From NCBI RefSeq assembly GCF_000717655.1, contig NZ_JNZY01000017.1:129100-193099 (forward strand): a DNA stretch of 64,000 bases. Direction: 5' to 3'. A model generated the notes under the pieces. The model searched no databases and was not told the DNA's origin. It saw only the letters and a list, made by a program, of their open reading frames with translations. The position numbers and the translations under genes are program-made. Positions 39,287 to 48,130 of the stretch are shown here, piece by piece. Position 1 is the stretch's first letter, and each line of letters starts with the position of its first letter. The stretch is from Streptomyces katrae. GTDB lineage: Bacteria; Actinomycetota; Actinomycetes; Streptomycetales; Streptomycetaceae.

Positions 39287-39979
39287 CTACTGCATCGCGC
39301 CCAGTTCCTTCATCAGGCGCATGGCGTCGTAGTGCCACCAGCCCTCCTTGATCATCCCGTTCTCGCACCGGAAGACCGTCGTGCCGGTCATCGTGCAGGT
39401 CTTGCCGGTCGGGGCGATCCCCATGAACTCGCCCTTGTGCTCGCCGGTCCAGGTCCACAGGGTGGTGACGTAGTCCTCCTGGGCCATCTGGGCGTCCAGC
39501 GTGAAGGTGAAGTCGAAGGCGCTGCGCCACATCTGCACGTCCTCGCGCATGCCTTCGGGGCCCCTCTTGTCCATCGGGTTGCCGATGTCGTGGTCGCGGT
39601 AGTCCGACGCGAAGATCTCGTCGGCGGCGGACATGTCGCCCTTCATCGCGAGATCGTCGAACATGCGGTTCGCGAGCAGCGTGTTGAGGTGTTCGTCGCG
39701 GATGACGTCCAGGTTGGTGAAGCGGGGCATCCCGTCGCAGAGCGCCACCATCTCCTGGAACATCTTGTCCGTCTCCGGGAGGTGAGAGTTCTTCATGGCA
39801 TCTTCGTACGACGGGAATTCGACGACGTCGACGAAGTGCGTGTCGGATTCCCGGTCCCGGCCCACCACGGAGTGGGACACGGTGCGCTTGCCCTGCGTCT
39901 TCGCCAGGTACCGGTCGAAGACCTCGTTGACCGCCTCGGGCCTGCTGGTCTCGTAATCGACTATTTGTACGAATGTCAT
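39287..39979 (-). CDS. two-domain protein: ABM-like barrel plus SnoaL-like domain
   Basis: The protein has 230 residues from ATG 39979. The N-terminal 105 residues or so (FVQIVDYETSRPEAVNEVFDRYLAKTQG, HFVDVVEFPSYEDAMKNS) look like a dimeric alpha/beta-barrel domain. The C-terminal part (about 110-230; NRMFDDLAMKGDMSAADEIFASDYRDHD) has the SnoaL/NTF2-like pattern of ester or polyketide cyclases. The fusion suggests a small-molecule binding or stress role, but no substrate is evident. It is convergent with groEL1. Confidence 0.75.
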   Translation of the reverse strand: MTFVQIVDYETSRPEAVNEVFDRYLAKTQGKRTVSHSVVGRDRESDTHFVDVVEFPSYEDAMKNSHLPETDKMFQEMVALCDGMPRFTNLDVIRDEHLNTLLANRMFDDLAMKGDMSAADEIFASDYRDHDIGNPMDKRGPEGMREDVQMWRSAFDFTFTLDAQMAQEDYVTTLWTWTGEHKGEFMGIAPTGKTCTMTGTTVFRCENGMIKEGWWHYDAMRLMKELGAMQ

Positions 39980-40084
39980 GGCGCCTCCCGGGCTGGATGG
40001 GATAGGTCCAGTTTAGGGAGAATTCACCCGGTCGGCCGGTTTTTGAGACCGGCCTACCCGTAAGTCACTTGGCGGTCACCCGCT

Positions 40085-40858
40085 CTACTGGGGGCCGTAC
40101 TTGCGGCCCGTACGCGAGGACACCCCGCCCAGCAGCCCGCGCGGCGTCAGCTTCACCACGCCCATCAGCGCCTTGTACCGCGGATCCGGGATCGAGACCG
40201 TCTTGCCGCGCCCCAGGTCGTCCAGGGCCGCGGCCACGAGCTTGTCCGCGTCCAGCCACATCCAGTTGGGGATGTTGTCCGTGCCCATGCCGGCGCGCTC
40301 GTGGAACTCCGTCCGTACGAAGCCGGGGCACAGCGCCATCAGCCGTACGCCGGATCCCGCCAGGTCCTTCGCCGCGCCCTGCGTGAACTGCACGACCCAG
40401 GCCTTGCTCGCCCCGTACGTGCCGCGCGGCACGAAGGCCGCCACCGAGGCCACGTTGACGACGCCGCCGCGGCCGCGCGAGCGCATCGATGCGGTGGCCG
40501 CCGAGGTCAGCCGCAGGACGGCCTCGACGTGCACCTTCAGCATCGTCAGCTCGTCGGCCATGGAGACCTCGAGGTAGCGGCCCTTGTTGCCGAAGCCCGC
40601 GTTGTTGACCAGCAGGTCCACCGGGTGCGTCCGGTCGCCGAGGCGCTGCTCGACGGCCGCGATGCCCTCGTCGGTGGACAGGTCGGCGGTCAGTACCTCG
40701 GCCTCGATGCCGTGCCGGTCGTGCAGCTCGGTGGCCTGCTCGCCGAGCCGCTTCGTGTCGCGGGCCACCAGTACGAGGTTGTGGCCCTGGGCGGCGAGCC
40801 GCCGGGCGAATGCGGCGCCGATGCCCGCCGTGGATCCCGTAATCAACGCAGTCGTCAT
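40085..40858 (-). CDS. short-chain dehydrogenase/reductase
   Basis: The protein has 257 residues from ATG 40858. The cofactor motif GSTAGIGAAF, NNAG, the catalytic Ser (NVASVAAF) and YGASK are intact, so it should be an active NAD(P)(H)-dependent SDR. The VARDTKRL sequence after beta-2 favours NADP. The substrate is unknown. It lies alone between two leftward genes. Confidence 0.9.
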   Translation of the reverse strand: MTTALITGSTAGIGAAFARRLAAQGHNLVLVARDTKRLGEQATELHDRHGIEAEVLTADLSTDEGIAAVEQRLGDRTHPVDLLVNNAGFGNKGRYLEVSMADELTMLKVHVEAVLRLTSAATASMRSRGRGGVVNVASVAAFVPRGTYGASKAWVVQFTQGAAKDLAGSGVRLMALCPGFVRTEFHERAGMGTDNIPNWMWLDADKLVAAALDDLGRGKTVSIPDPRYKALMGVVKLTPRGLLGGVSSRTGRKYGPQ

Positions 40859-41027
40859 AGGCGCAACCTAGCCGCCCTGGGCGACAGCTCAAGGGGAGCC
40901 CGCCGGGCGGTACCCCTTCGTGACGCTTCCCGCCGCCCGTCGTCGCTTCCCGCTGCGGAACCGCTACTTCCGGCTACATCCGCCCTGCTCCGGGGCCACT
41001 TGCCGGTCGCTCGCCGGGCTACTTCTC

Positions 41028-41735
41028 CTACTGGTCCCCGTACTTCTCCATGTACGCGCGGACCGTCTCGTGCGCCTGCGGCTCCATCGCCCCGCCCGCC
41101 GCGAGCGTGCGCGGGAGCAGCGACCGGTCCGTGGTGAAGGCCCGGAACCAGAGCTCCACCGTCACGTCGTGGTCCGGGCGGTGGACGACCTCGATGCCGT
41201 CGCCGGGCGAGACCGGGCCCTCCTGGACCACGCGCAGGTACGCACCCGGCCGCGCGGCCTGCGTGTACCGCCTGACCCAGGCCCTCTCCCCGAGGGCGCC
41301 CTGGAAGGTCCGGCACGGGATGCGGGCCGAGGCCACCTCGAGGACGAGGTCCGCGCCGATCCGCCAGCGCTCCCCGAGCAGCGCACCCGTCACGTCGACG
41401 CCCGAGGTGGTGAGGTTCTCGCCGAAGAGCCCGGCGGGCAGTTCGCGGTCCAGCTCGGCCTCCCACCAGTCCAGGTCCTCGCGCGCGTAGGCGTAGACGG
41501 CCTGGTGGTCCCCGCCGTGGTGGCGCAGGTCGCAGACGGCGTCGCCCTCGAGGCCGCTGCCGCCGGTGCCCTTGGGCCCGGGGGCGGAGACCCGGACCGG
41601 TCCGGGGGTGGGGCGCTTGCCGATGCCGGTCAATCCCCCCGGCGCGTCGGTGTGGTCGACGGCCGTTGCGCGGCCGAGGTTCACGGAGAGGACGTGCAGG
41701 GGCGCGAGGGGGGCTATGGGGACCATGGAGGACAC
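41028..41735 (-). CDS. MOSC domain protein (YiiM-like)
   Basis: The protein has 235 residues from GTG 41735; ATG 41726 (MVPIAPL) is an alternative. LHVLSVNLGRA, GLEGDAVCDLRHHGGDHQAVYAY, GLFGENLTTSG and a conserved Cys in ARIPCRTFQ match the MOSC family, which delivers molybdenum-cofactor sulfur or reduces N-hydroxylated compounds. The YiiM-type end (DHDVTVELWFRAFTTD) is present. It is divergent from the LysR gene, with 71 nt between them. Confidence 0.88.
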   Translation of the reverse strand: MSSMVPIAPLAPLHVLSVNLGRATAVDHTDAPGGLTGIGKRPTPGPVRVSAPGPKGTGGSGLEGDAVCDLRHHGGDHQAVYAYAREDLDWWEAELDRELPAGLFGENLTTSGVDVTGALLGERWRIGADLVLEVASARIPCRTFQGALGERAWVRRYTQAARPGAYLRVVQEGPVSPGDGIEVVHRPDHDVTVELWFRAFTTDRSLLPRTLAAGGAMEPQAHETVRAYMEKYGDQ

Positions 41736-41806
41736 GCTAACCCAGAGTCCTCAAAGGAGCACGGGAGTATTCGCGCTCTGATCAAAGCTGGGCTTATGCT
41801 CGGAGG

Positions 41807-42706
41807 ATGATCGAGGCACGTCATCTCCGGGTGCTGCGCGCCGTGGCCGGCACCGGGTCCTTCTCCGCCGCCGCCCGCGAGCTCGGGTGCACCCAGCCCG
41901 CCGTCTCCCAGCAGATGAAGGCGCTGGAGCAGTCGGCCGGCACCCCGCTGCTCGTCCGGGCCGGCCGCGAGATGCGGCTGACCCAGGCCGGCACGGCCCT
42001 GGTGCGGCACGCCGCCGGCATCCTCGCCGGGCTGACCGCCGCCGAGGAGGAGGTCGCGGCGATCGCCGGGCTGCGCGCGGGCCGGGTCCGGCTGGTGTCC
42101 TTCCCCAGCGGGAGCTCCACGCTGGTGCCGACCGCGCTGGCCGCGATGCGCGCCGAGCACCCCGGTACCCGGATCTCGCTGGTCGAGGCGGAGCCGCCGC
42201 GGTCGGTGGAGATGCTGCGCGAGGGCGACTGCGACCTGGCGCTGGCCTTCCGGTACGGCGGGGCCGCCGGATCGGCGGCCGAGTGGGAGGACCTCGTGGT
42301 GCGGCCGCTGCTGACGGACCGGCTCGTCGGGCTGGTCCCGGACGGGCACCGGCTGGCCGGGGCCGAGCGGGTGGGCATGGCGGAACTCGCCGACGAGCCC
42401 TGGATCGCGGGCTGTCCGCGCTGCCGCCGCCATCTCGTCGAGGTGTGCGAGGGGGTGGGCTTCACCCCGCGCATCGACTTCGCGACCGACGACTACCCGG
42501 CCGTGGTCGGCCTGGTCGGCGCGGGGCTGGGCGTCGCGGTGCTGCCGGAGCTCGCGGTGGAGTCCGTGCGGGCCAAGGGCGTGAGCACGGTTGCCGTGGA
42601 ACCTGCCGTGGAGCGGGAGGTCGTGGCGCTGACGCTGCCCGACCTGGCGCGGGTGCCGGCCGTGGCGGCGACCCTGGCCGAGCTGGAGCGGGCCGCCACG
42701 CGCTGA
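41807..42706 (+). CDS. LysR family transcriptional regulator
   Basis: The protein has 299 residues. The N-terminal winged HTH (about 1-60) reads LRVLRAVAGTGSFSAAARELGCTQPAVSQQMKALEQ. The effector domain follows, with the VRLVSFPSGSSTLVPTALAAMRAEHPGTRISLVEAEPP pattern. It is divergent from the MOSC gene over a 71-nt region, the usual LysR arrangement, so it may control that gene and itself. Confidence 0.9.
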   Translation: MIEARHLRVLRAVAGTGSFSAAARELGCTQPAVSQQMKALEQSAGTPLLVRAGREMRLTQAGTALVRHAAGILAGLTAAEEEVAAIAGLRAGRVRLVSFPSGSSTLVPTALAAMRAEHPGTRISLVEAEPPRSVEMLREGDCDLALAFRYGGAAGSAAEWEDLVVRPLLTDRLVGLVPDGHRLAGAERVGMAELADEPWIAGCPRCRRHLVEVCEGVGFTPRIDFATDDYPAVVGLVGAGLGVAVLPELAVESVRAKGVSTVAVEPAVEREVVALTLPDLARVPAVAATLAELERAATR

Positions 42707-42770
42707 CCAATGACCGTACGGCGGTACGGCGATACGGCCGAACGCGTGGCGTTCCCGTTCGCGTGCCGGT

Positions 42771-42788
42771 CGAAGAAACGTTCCTTCG
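42771..42788. repeat. 18-bp near-palindrome between lysR and whiD
   Basis: CGAAGAAACGTTCCTTCG is a palindrome with one mismatched pair. It lies in the 105-nt convergent gap between the LysR gene and whiD. It could be a weak terminator stem or a protein site. Confidence 0.4.
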
Positions 42789-42811
42789 TATGTTTCGGCG
42801 AACCCCGCGGA

Positions 42812-43138
42812 TCAGTGCGGGGGGACGGGGCCGATCGTGCTCGAGGCGGGGATCAGGCGATGGCGCGCGCGCCCCATCAGCTCTTCGCGCTCGTCTTCGG
42901 TGAGCCCGCCCCACACCCCGTAGGGCTCGCGGACGGCCAGTGCGTGCGCGGCGCATTCCGAGCGCACCGGGCATCTCATGCAGACCTCTTTAGCCGAGGC
43001 CTCGCGCGCACTCCTCGCCGCGCCCCGCTCGCCTTCCGGGTGGAAGAAGAGGGAGCTGTCGACCCCTCGGCAGGCGGCCAGCAGCTGCCAGTCCCAGAGA
43101 TCGGCGTTCGGTCCGGGGAGGCGGGAGAAATCTGCCAT
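42812..43138 (-). CDS. whiD: WhiB-like sporulation regulator WhiD
   Basis: The protein has 108 residues from ATG 43138, behind AGAGGA. Cys23, Cys53, Cys56 and Cys62 (CMRCPV..EC) bind the [4Fe-4S] cluster, and GVWGG follows. The sequence MADFSRLPGPNADLWDWQLLA and the adjacency to bldM match Streptomyces WhiD, which is needed for late spore maturation and works by contacting the principal sigma factor. The C-terminal tail is shorter than I recall for S. coelicolor (112 aa). Confidence 0.93.
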   Translation of the reverse strand: MADFSRLPGPNADLWDWQLLAACRGVDSSLFFHPEGERGAARSAREASAKEVCMRCPVRSECAAHALAVREPYGVWGGLTEDEREELMGRARHRLIPASSTIGPVPPH

Positions 43139-43517
43139 GGGTAGTCCTCTTGGTGCCGGTACTGAGACGGATACGGTCCAAGTCTCCACACCTACTGTCG
43201 GAGTAGATGTAAATATGACTCATTGGGAATCTAGCCTCAGACATGTGCCAAACGGAAGAAAAGCCGCCAAATAGGGCATAGCTCCAGATGGAGGACGCGC
43301 GGGGAGTGGCATCCGCGCCGTGATCGCCTCCTCACGTAGAGTGCCGAAGGTGTCCGTCCGACCCGTAACTCTTTCGAGTGACCATCGTTGAGAGTGCGAA
43401 GGCGGTTGAACCAAGAAGTTCCCGGACAGGTGTCCGAGGGCATCGACCGCACAGGTGACGATACGTACCAGCCTGGAGGCTCAAGGTGACGCGCATCAGC
43501 AGCTGCGGAGGGCGGTC
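43139..43517. other. shared whiD-bldM regulatory region
   Basis: This 379-nt divergent region carries the promoters of two developmental genes. On the bldM side a sigma-BldN-type promoter is visible at 43364-43391. On the whiD side I could not pick a promoter with confidence. The stretch around 43190-43280 is noticeably AT-richer than its surroundings. Confidence 0.7.
43364..43391 (+). promoter_or_regulatory. sigma-BldN-type promoter of bldM
   Basis: CGTAAC (43364-43369) and CGTTGA (43386-43391) are separated by exactly 16 nt, the arrangement described for the sigma-BldN-dependent bldM p1 promoter in S. coelicolor. It lies about 125 nt before the bldM ATG. It links this locus to the BldD-BldN developmental cascade. 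Confidence 0.88.
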
Positions 43518-44129
43518 ATGACTTCCGTCCTCGTCTGCGACGACTCCCCGCTTGCCCGAGAGGCGCTCCGTCGCGCGGTTGCGACCGTGCCCGGCGTCGA
43601 GCGTGTGACGACGGCTGCCAACGGCGAGGAAGTCCTCCGCCGCTGGGGTGCCGACCGCTCCGACCTGATTCTGATGGATGTACGGATGCCCGGGCTCGGC
43701 GGTGTGGAGACGGTGCGCCGGCTGCTCTCGGCCGATCCGGGCGCCCGCATCATCATGCTGACGGTCGCCGAGGACCTGGACGGCGTGGCCCTCGCGGTCG
43801 CCGCCGGCGCCCGGGGCTATCTGCACAAGGACGCCTCGCGCGCCGAACTGCGGGCCACGGTCACCCAGGCACTCGCCGACCCGACCTGGCGACTGGCCCC
43901 GCGCCGGCTGCGCTCGGCCGAGATGGGCGCCGCGCCCACGCTCACCGCGCGCGAGATCCAGGTCCTGGAGGGCATGAGTCACGGCCGGTCCAACGCTGAG
44001 ATCGGGCGCGAGCTCTTCCTCTCCGAGGACACGGTCAAGACGCACGCCCGCAGGCTGTTCAAGAAGCTGGGCGCCTCGGACCGGGCGCACGCCGTGGCGC
44101 TCGGGTTCCGCTGGGGCCTGGTCCGCTGA
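43518..44129 (+). CDS. bldM: atypical response regulator BldM
   Basis: The protein has 203 residues from ATG 43518, behind GGAGGG, the same length as S. coelicolor BldM. The receiver domain keeps Asp8, Asp9 and Asp54 (LILMDVRMPG), and the C-terminal LuxR-type HTH reads LTAREIQVLEGMSHGRSNAEIGRELFLSEDTVKTHARRL. BldM is an orphan regulator that acts without classical phosphorylation, as a homodimer on early aerial-growth genes and with WhiI on late sporulation genes. Confidence 0.95.
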   Translation: MTSVLVCDDSPLAREALRRAVATVPGVERVTTAANGEEVLRRWGADRSDLILMDVRMPGLGGVETVRRLLSADPGARIIMLTVAEDLDGVALAVAAGARGYLHKDASRAELRATVTQALADPTWRLAPRRLRSAEMGAAPTLTAREIQVLEGMSHGRSNAEIGRELFLSEDTVKTHARRLFKKLGASDRAHAVALGFRWGLVR

Positions 44130-44438
44130 CCGCGAGCCCGCAGGCCGGACGCTGAGAGCGGTCCCGTCCGCCACCGGCGGGCGGGGCGGCACGCGGCGCG
44201 CCGCCGACCGGGCCCGACCGCGCCCGGTCCCGTCCCGTCCGGTCCGTCCGTCCCGTGTCCCGTACGGCCGTCCCGGCTGTTTCCGTCCCGCCCGACCCGG
44301 TGCGTGCCAGGGGATCGGCGGGGCACAATCCGGGGGACGTGTCGCTTCGCGCGCGATGCCGCATGCTTGAGGTGTGGCGCATTTTCTGGGATGGGGCCTC
44401 GGGGAGTACTCGGTCGAGCGGGAGGGGAGGGTGCAGTG
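44130..44438 (+). other. gene-free stretch with GTCC-type simple repeats
   Basis: About 309 nt separate bldM from the sigma-factor gene. Positions 44217-44290 are a degenerate run of CGTCC, GGTCC and CGACC units. A GGAGGGGAGG ribosome site ends the stretch. I find no convincing promoter or coding frame, although an upstream extension of the sigma frame is open to 44304. Confidence 0.5.
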
Positions 44439-45158
44439 ATGGGTTCAGGCGCACCCGCTCATAACGCTTCGACGCACAACACGGGCCGTGGCGGCGCGAA
44501 TGCTCCGACGCCAAGGCACCATGGATTGATGCGCGACGACGAGGCTCCGGGGTCACCCGCGGCCACAGGCTCCACCGGCGCCGCCAAGGGCGGCAGCGCC
44601 GGGGCTGTCAGCGCGCTCGTACGCCGTGCGGTGGACGGTGACGAACAGGCGACGCACGACCTGCTCGCCTTCGTGCACCCGCTGGCCATCCGCTACTGCC
44701 GCACCCGGCTCTCGCGCCTCCCGGGCGACGCCCGCCACTTCGTGGAGGACCTGGCGCAGGAGGTGTGCGTCGCCGTCCTGATGGCGCTGCCGCGGTACCG
44801 GGACACGGGCCGCCCCTTCGAGGCCTTCGTGTTCGCTATCGCCGCGCACAAGGTCGCCGACCTGCAGCGGGCCGCCATGCGGCACCCGGGCAGCACCGCC
44901 GTGCCCTCCGACGAGATGCCCGAGCGGCCGGACGACTCGCTGGGCCCGGAGGAGCGGGCGCTGCTGAGCAGCGACGCCGCCTGGGCCAAGAAGCTGCTGG
45001 CCAACCTTCCGGAGAACCAGCGCGAGCTCCTCGTGCTGCGGGTGGCGGTCGGGCTGACGGCCGAGGAGACCGGGCAGATGCTCGGGATGTCCCCCGGTGC
45101 GGTGCGGGTGGCCCAGCACCGTGCGCTCAGCCGACTGCGCGCGCTCGCCGAGCAATAG
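44439..45158 (+). CDS. sigD: ECF-type RNA polymerase sigma factor, SigD/ShbA-like
   Basis: The protein has 239 residues from ATG 44439, behind GGAGGGGAGG; GTG 44436 and ATG 44529 are alternatives. After a disordered N-terminus come region 2 ([76 protein letters not shown]) and region 4 ([41 protein letters not shown]). The position between whiD/bldM and guaB parallels sigD near whiB3 and guaB2 in Mycobacterium. No anti-sigma gene is adjacent. Confidence 0.88.
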   Translation: MGSGAPAHNASTHNTGRGGANAPTPRHHGLMRDDEAPGSPAATGSTGAAKGGSAGAVSALVRRAVDGDEQATHDLLAFVHPLAIRYCRTRLSRLPGDARHFVEDLAQEVCVAVLMALPRYRDTGRPFEAFVFAIAAHKVADLQRAAMRHPGSTAVPSDEMPERPDDSLGPEERALLSSDAAWAKKLLANLPENQRELLVLRVAVGLTAEETGQMLGMSPGAVRVAQHRALSRLRALAEQ

Positions 45159-45198
45159 CCGGGGCGCCCGCCGCAAATTCGCCGGCGATCAATAGTAG

Positions 45199-46800
<1,602 letters not shown>

Positions 46801-46815
46801 ACCGACGGCGCATGA

Positions 46816-46843
46816 GGGGGCGGGTCCATCCGGGCCCGCCCCC
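46816..46843 (+). terminator. hairpin terminator after guaB
   Basis: A 12-bp stem, GGGGGCGGGTCC (46816-46827) and GGGCCCGCCCCC (46832-46843), has one G-T pair and an ATCC loop, 15 nt after the guaB stop. It suggests that guaB and guaB3 are separately transcribed, or attenuated in between. Confidence 0.7.
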
Positions 46844-46945
46844 TTCGCCGTGCCCGAGCGCGCGTCCGTACAGCGGTCACCGGAACGCGGGGCGCCGGGG
46901 TTCGGGGATACTGGACGGGCAGACCCAGAGGAAAGGCCACCACAC

Positions 46946-48070
46946 GTGACTGAGATCGAGATCGGGCGCGGCAAGCGCGGCCGCAGGGCGTATGCGTTCG
47001 ACGACATCGCCATCGTCCCGAGCCGGCGTACGCGGGACCCGAAGGAGGTCTCGATCGCCTGGCAGATCGACGCCTACCGCTTCGAGCTCCCGTTCCTGGC
47101 CGCCCCCATGGACTCGGTCGTCTCCCCGCAGACCGCCATCCGCATCGGCGAGCTCGGCGGCCTCGGCGTGCTGAACCTCGAAGGCCTGTGGACCCGGTAC
47201 GAGGACCCGCAGCCGCTGCTCGACGAGATCGCGGAGCTGGACGAGGAGTCCGCCACCCGTCGTCTCCAGGAGATCTACTCCGCCCCGATCCAGGCGGACC
47301 TGATCCGGCAGCGCATCAAGGAGGTCCGCGACTCCGGTGTCGTCACCGCCGCCGCGCTCTCCCCGCAGCGCACCGCCGAGTTCTCCAAGGCCGTCGTCGA
47401 CGCGGGCGTGGACATCTTCGTGATCCGCGGCACCACCGTGTCGGCCGAGCACGTCTCGGGCGCCGCCGAGCCGCTGAACCTGAAGCAGTTCATCTACGAG
47501 CTGGACGTCCCGGTCATCGTGGGCGGCTGCGCCACCTACACGGCGGCCCTGCACCTGATGCGCACCGGCGCGGCCGGTGTCCTCGTCGGCTTCGGCGGCG
47601 GCGCCGCGCACACCACCCGCAACGTGCTCGGCATCCAGGTCCCGATGGCGACCGCCGTCGCGGACGTGGCCGCGGCCCGCCGCGACTACATGGACGAGTC
47701 CGGCGGCCGCTACGTGCACGTCATCGCCGACGGCGGCGTGGGCTGGTCCGGCGACATCCCCAAGGCCGTCGCCTGCGGCGCCGACGCGGTGATGATGGGC
47801 TCCCCGCTGGCCCGTGCCACGGACGCGCCCGGCAAGGGCAACCACTGGGGCATGGAGGCCGTCCACGAGGACGTGCCGCGCGGCAAGAAGGTCGACCTCG
47901 GCACGGTCGGCACCACCGAGGAGATCCTCACCGGCCCGTCGCACAGCCCGGACGGCTCGATGAACATCTTCGGCGCGCTGCGCCGCTCGATGGCCACCAC
48001 CGGCTACAGCGAGCTCAAGGAGTTCCAGCGGGTCGAGGTCACGGTCGCGGACTCGCAGCACCGTCGCTGA
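46946..48070 (+). CDS. guaB3: GuaB3 family IMP dehydrogenase-related protein
   Basis: The protein has 374 residues from GTG 46946, behind GAGGAAAGG. The IMPDH-type barrel is clear (YAFDDIAIVPSRRT, LAAPMDSVVSP, VHVIADGGVGWSGDIPKAVACGADAVMMGSPLA), but no CBS domains are present. Where GuaB has GSICTTR this protein has GAAHTTR, so the catalytic Cys position is His. The pairing with guaB is conserved in actinobacteria. The activity cannot be stated from sequence. Confidence 0.92.
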   Translation: MTEIEIGRGKRGRRAYAFDDIAIVPSRRTRDPKEVSIAWQIDAYRFELPFLAAPMDSVVSPQTAIRIGELGGLGVLNLEGLWTRYEDPQPLLDEIAELDEESATRRLQEIYSAPIQADLIRQRIKEVRDSGVVTAAALSPQRTAEFSKAVVDAGVDIFVIRGTTVSAEHVSGAAEPLNLKQFIYELDVPVIVGGCATYTAALHLMRTGAAGVLVGFGGGAAHTTRNVLGIQVPMATAVADVAAARRDYMDESGGRYVHVIADGGVGWSGDIPKAVACGADAVMMGSPLARATDAPGKGNHWGMEAVHEDVPRGKKVDLGTVGTTEEILTGPSHSPDGSMNIFGALRRSMATTGYSELKEFQRVEVTVADSQHRR

Positions 48071-48082
48071 CCCGTACGCACC

Positions 48083-48116
48083 AAGGGCCGGCTCCCCGGA
48101 GGGGGAGCCGGCCCTT
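48083..48116. terminator. bidirectional terminator between guaB3 and the M16 peptidase gene
   Basis: A perfect 15-bp stem, AAGGGCCGGCTCCCC (48083-48097) and GGGGAGCCGGCCCTT (48102-48116), has a GGAG loop and lies in the 60-nt gap between convergent genes. Confidence 0.85.
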
Positions 48117-48130
48117 CGGCGTTCGGGCCG

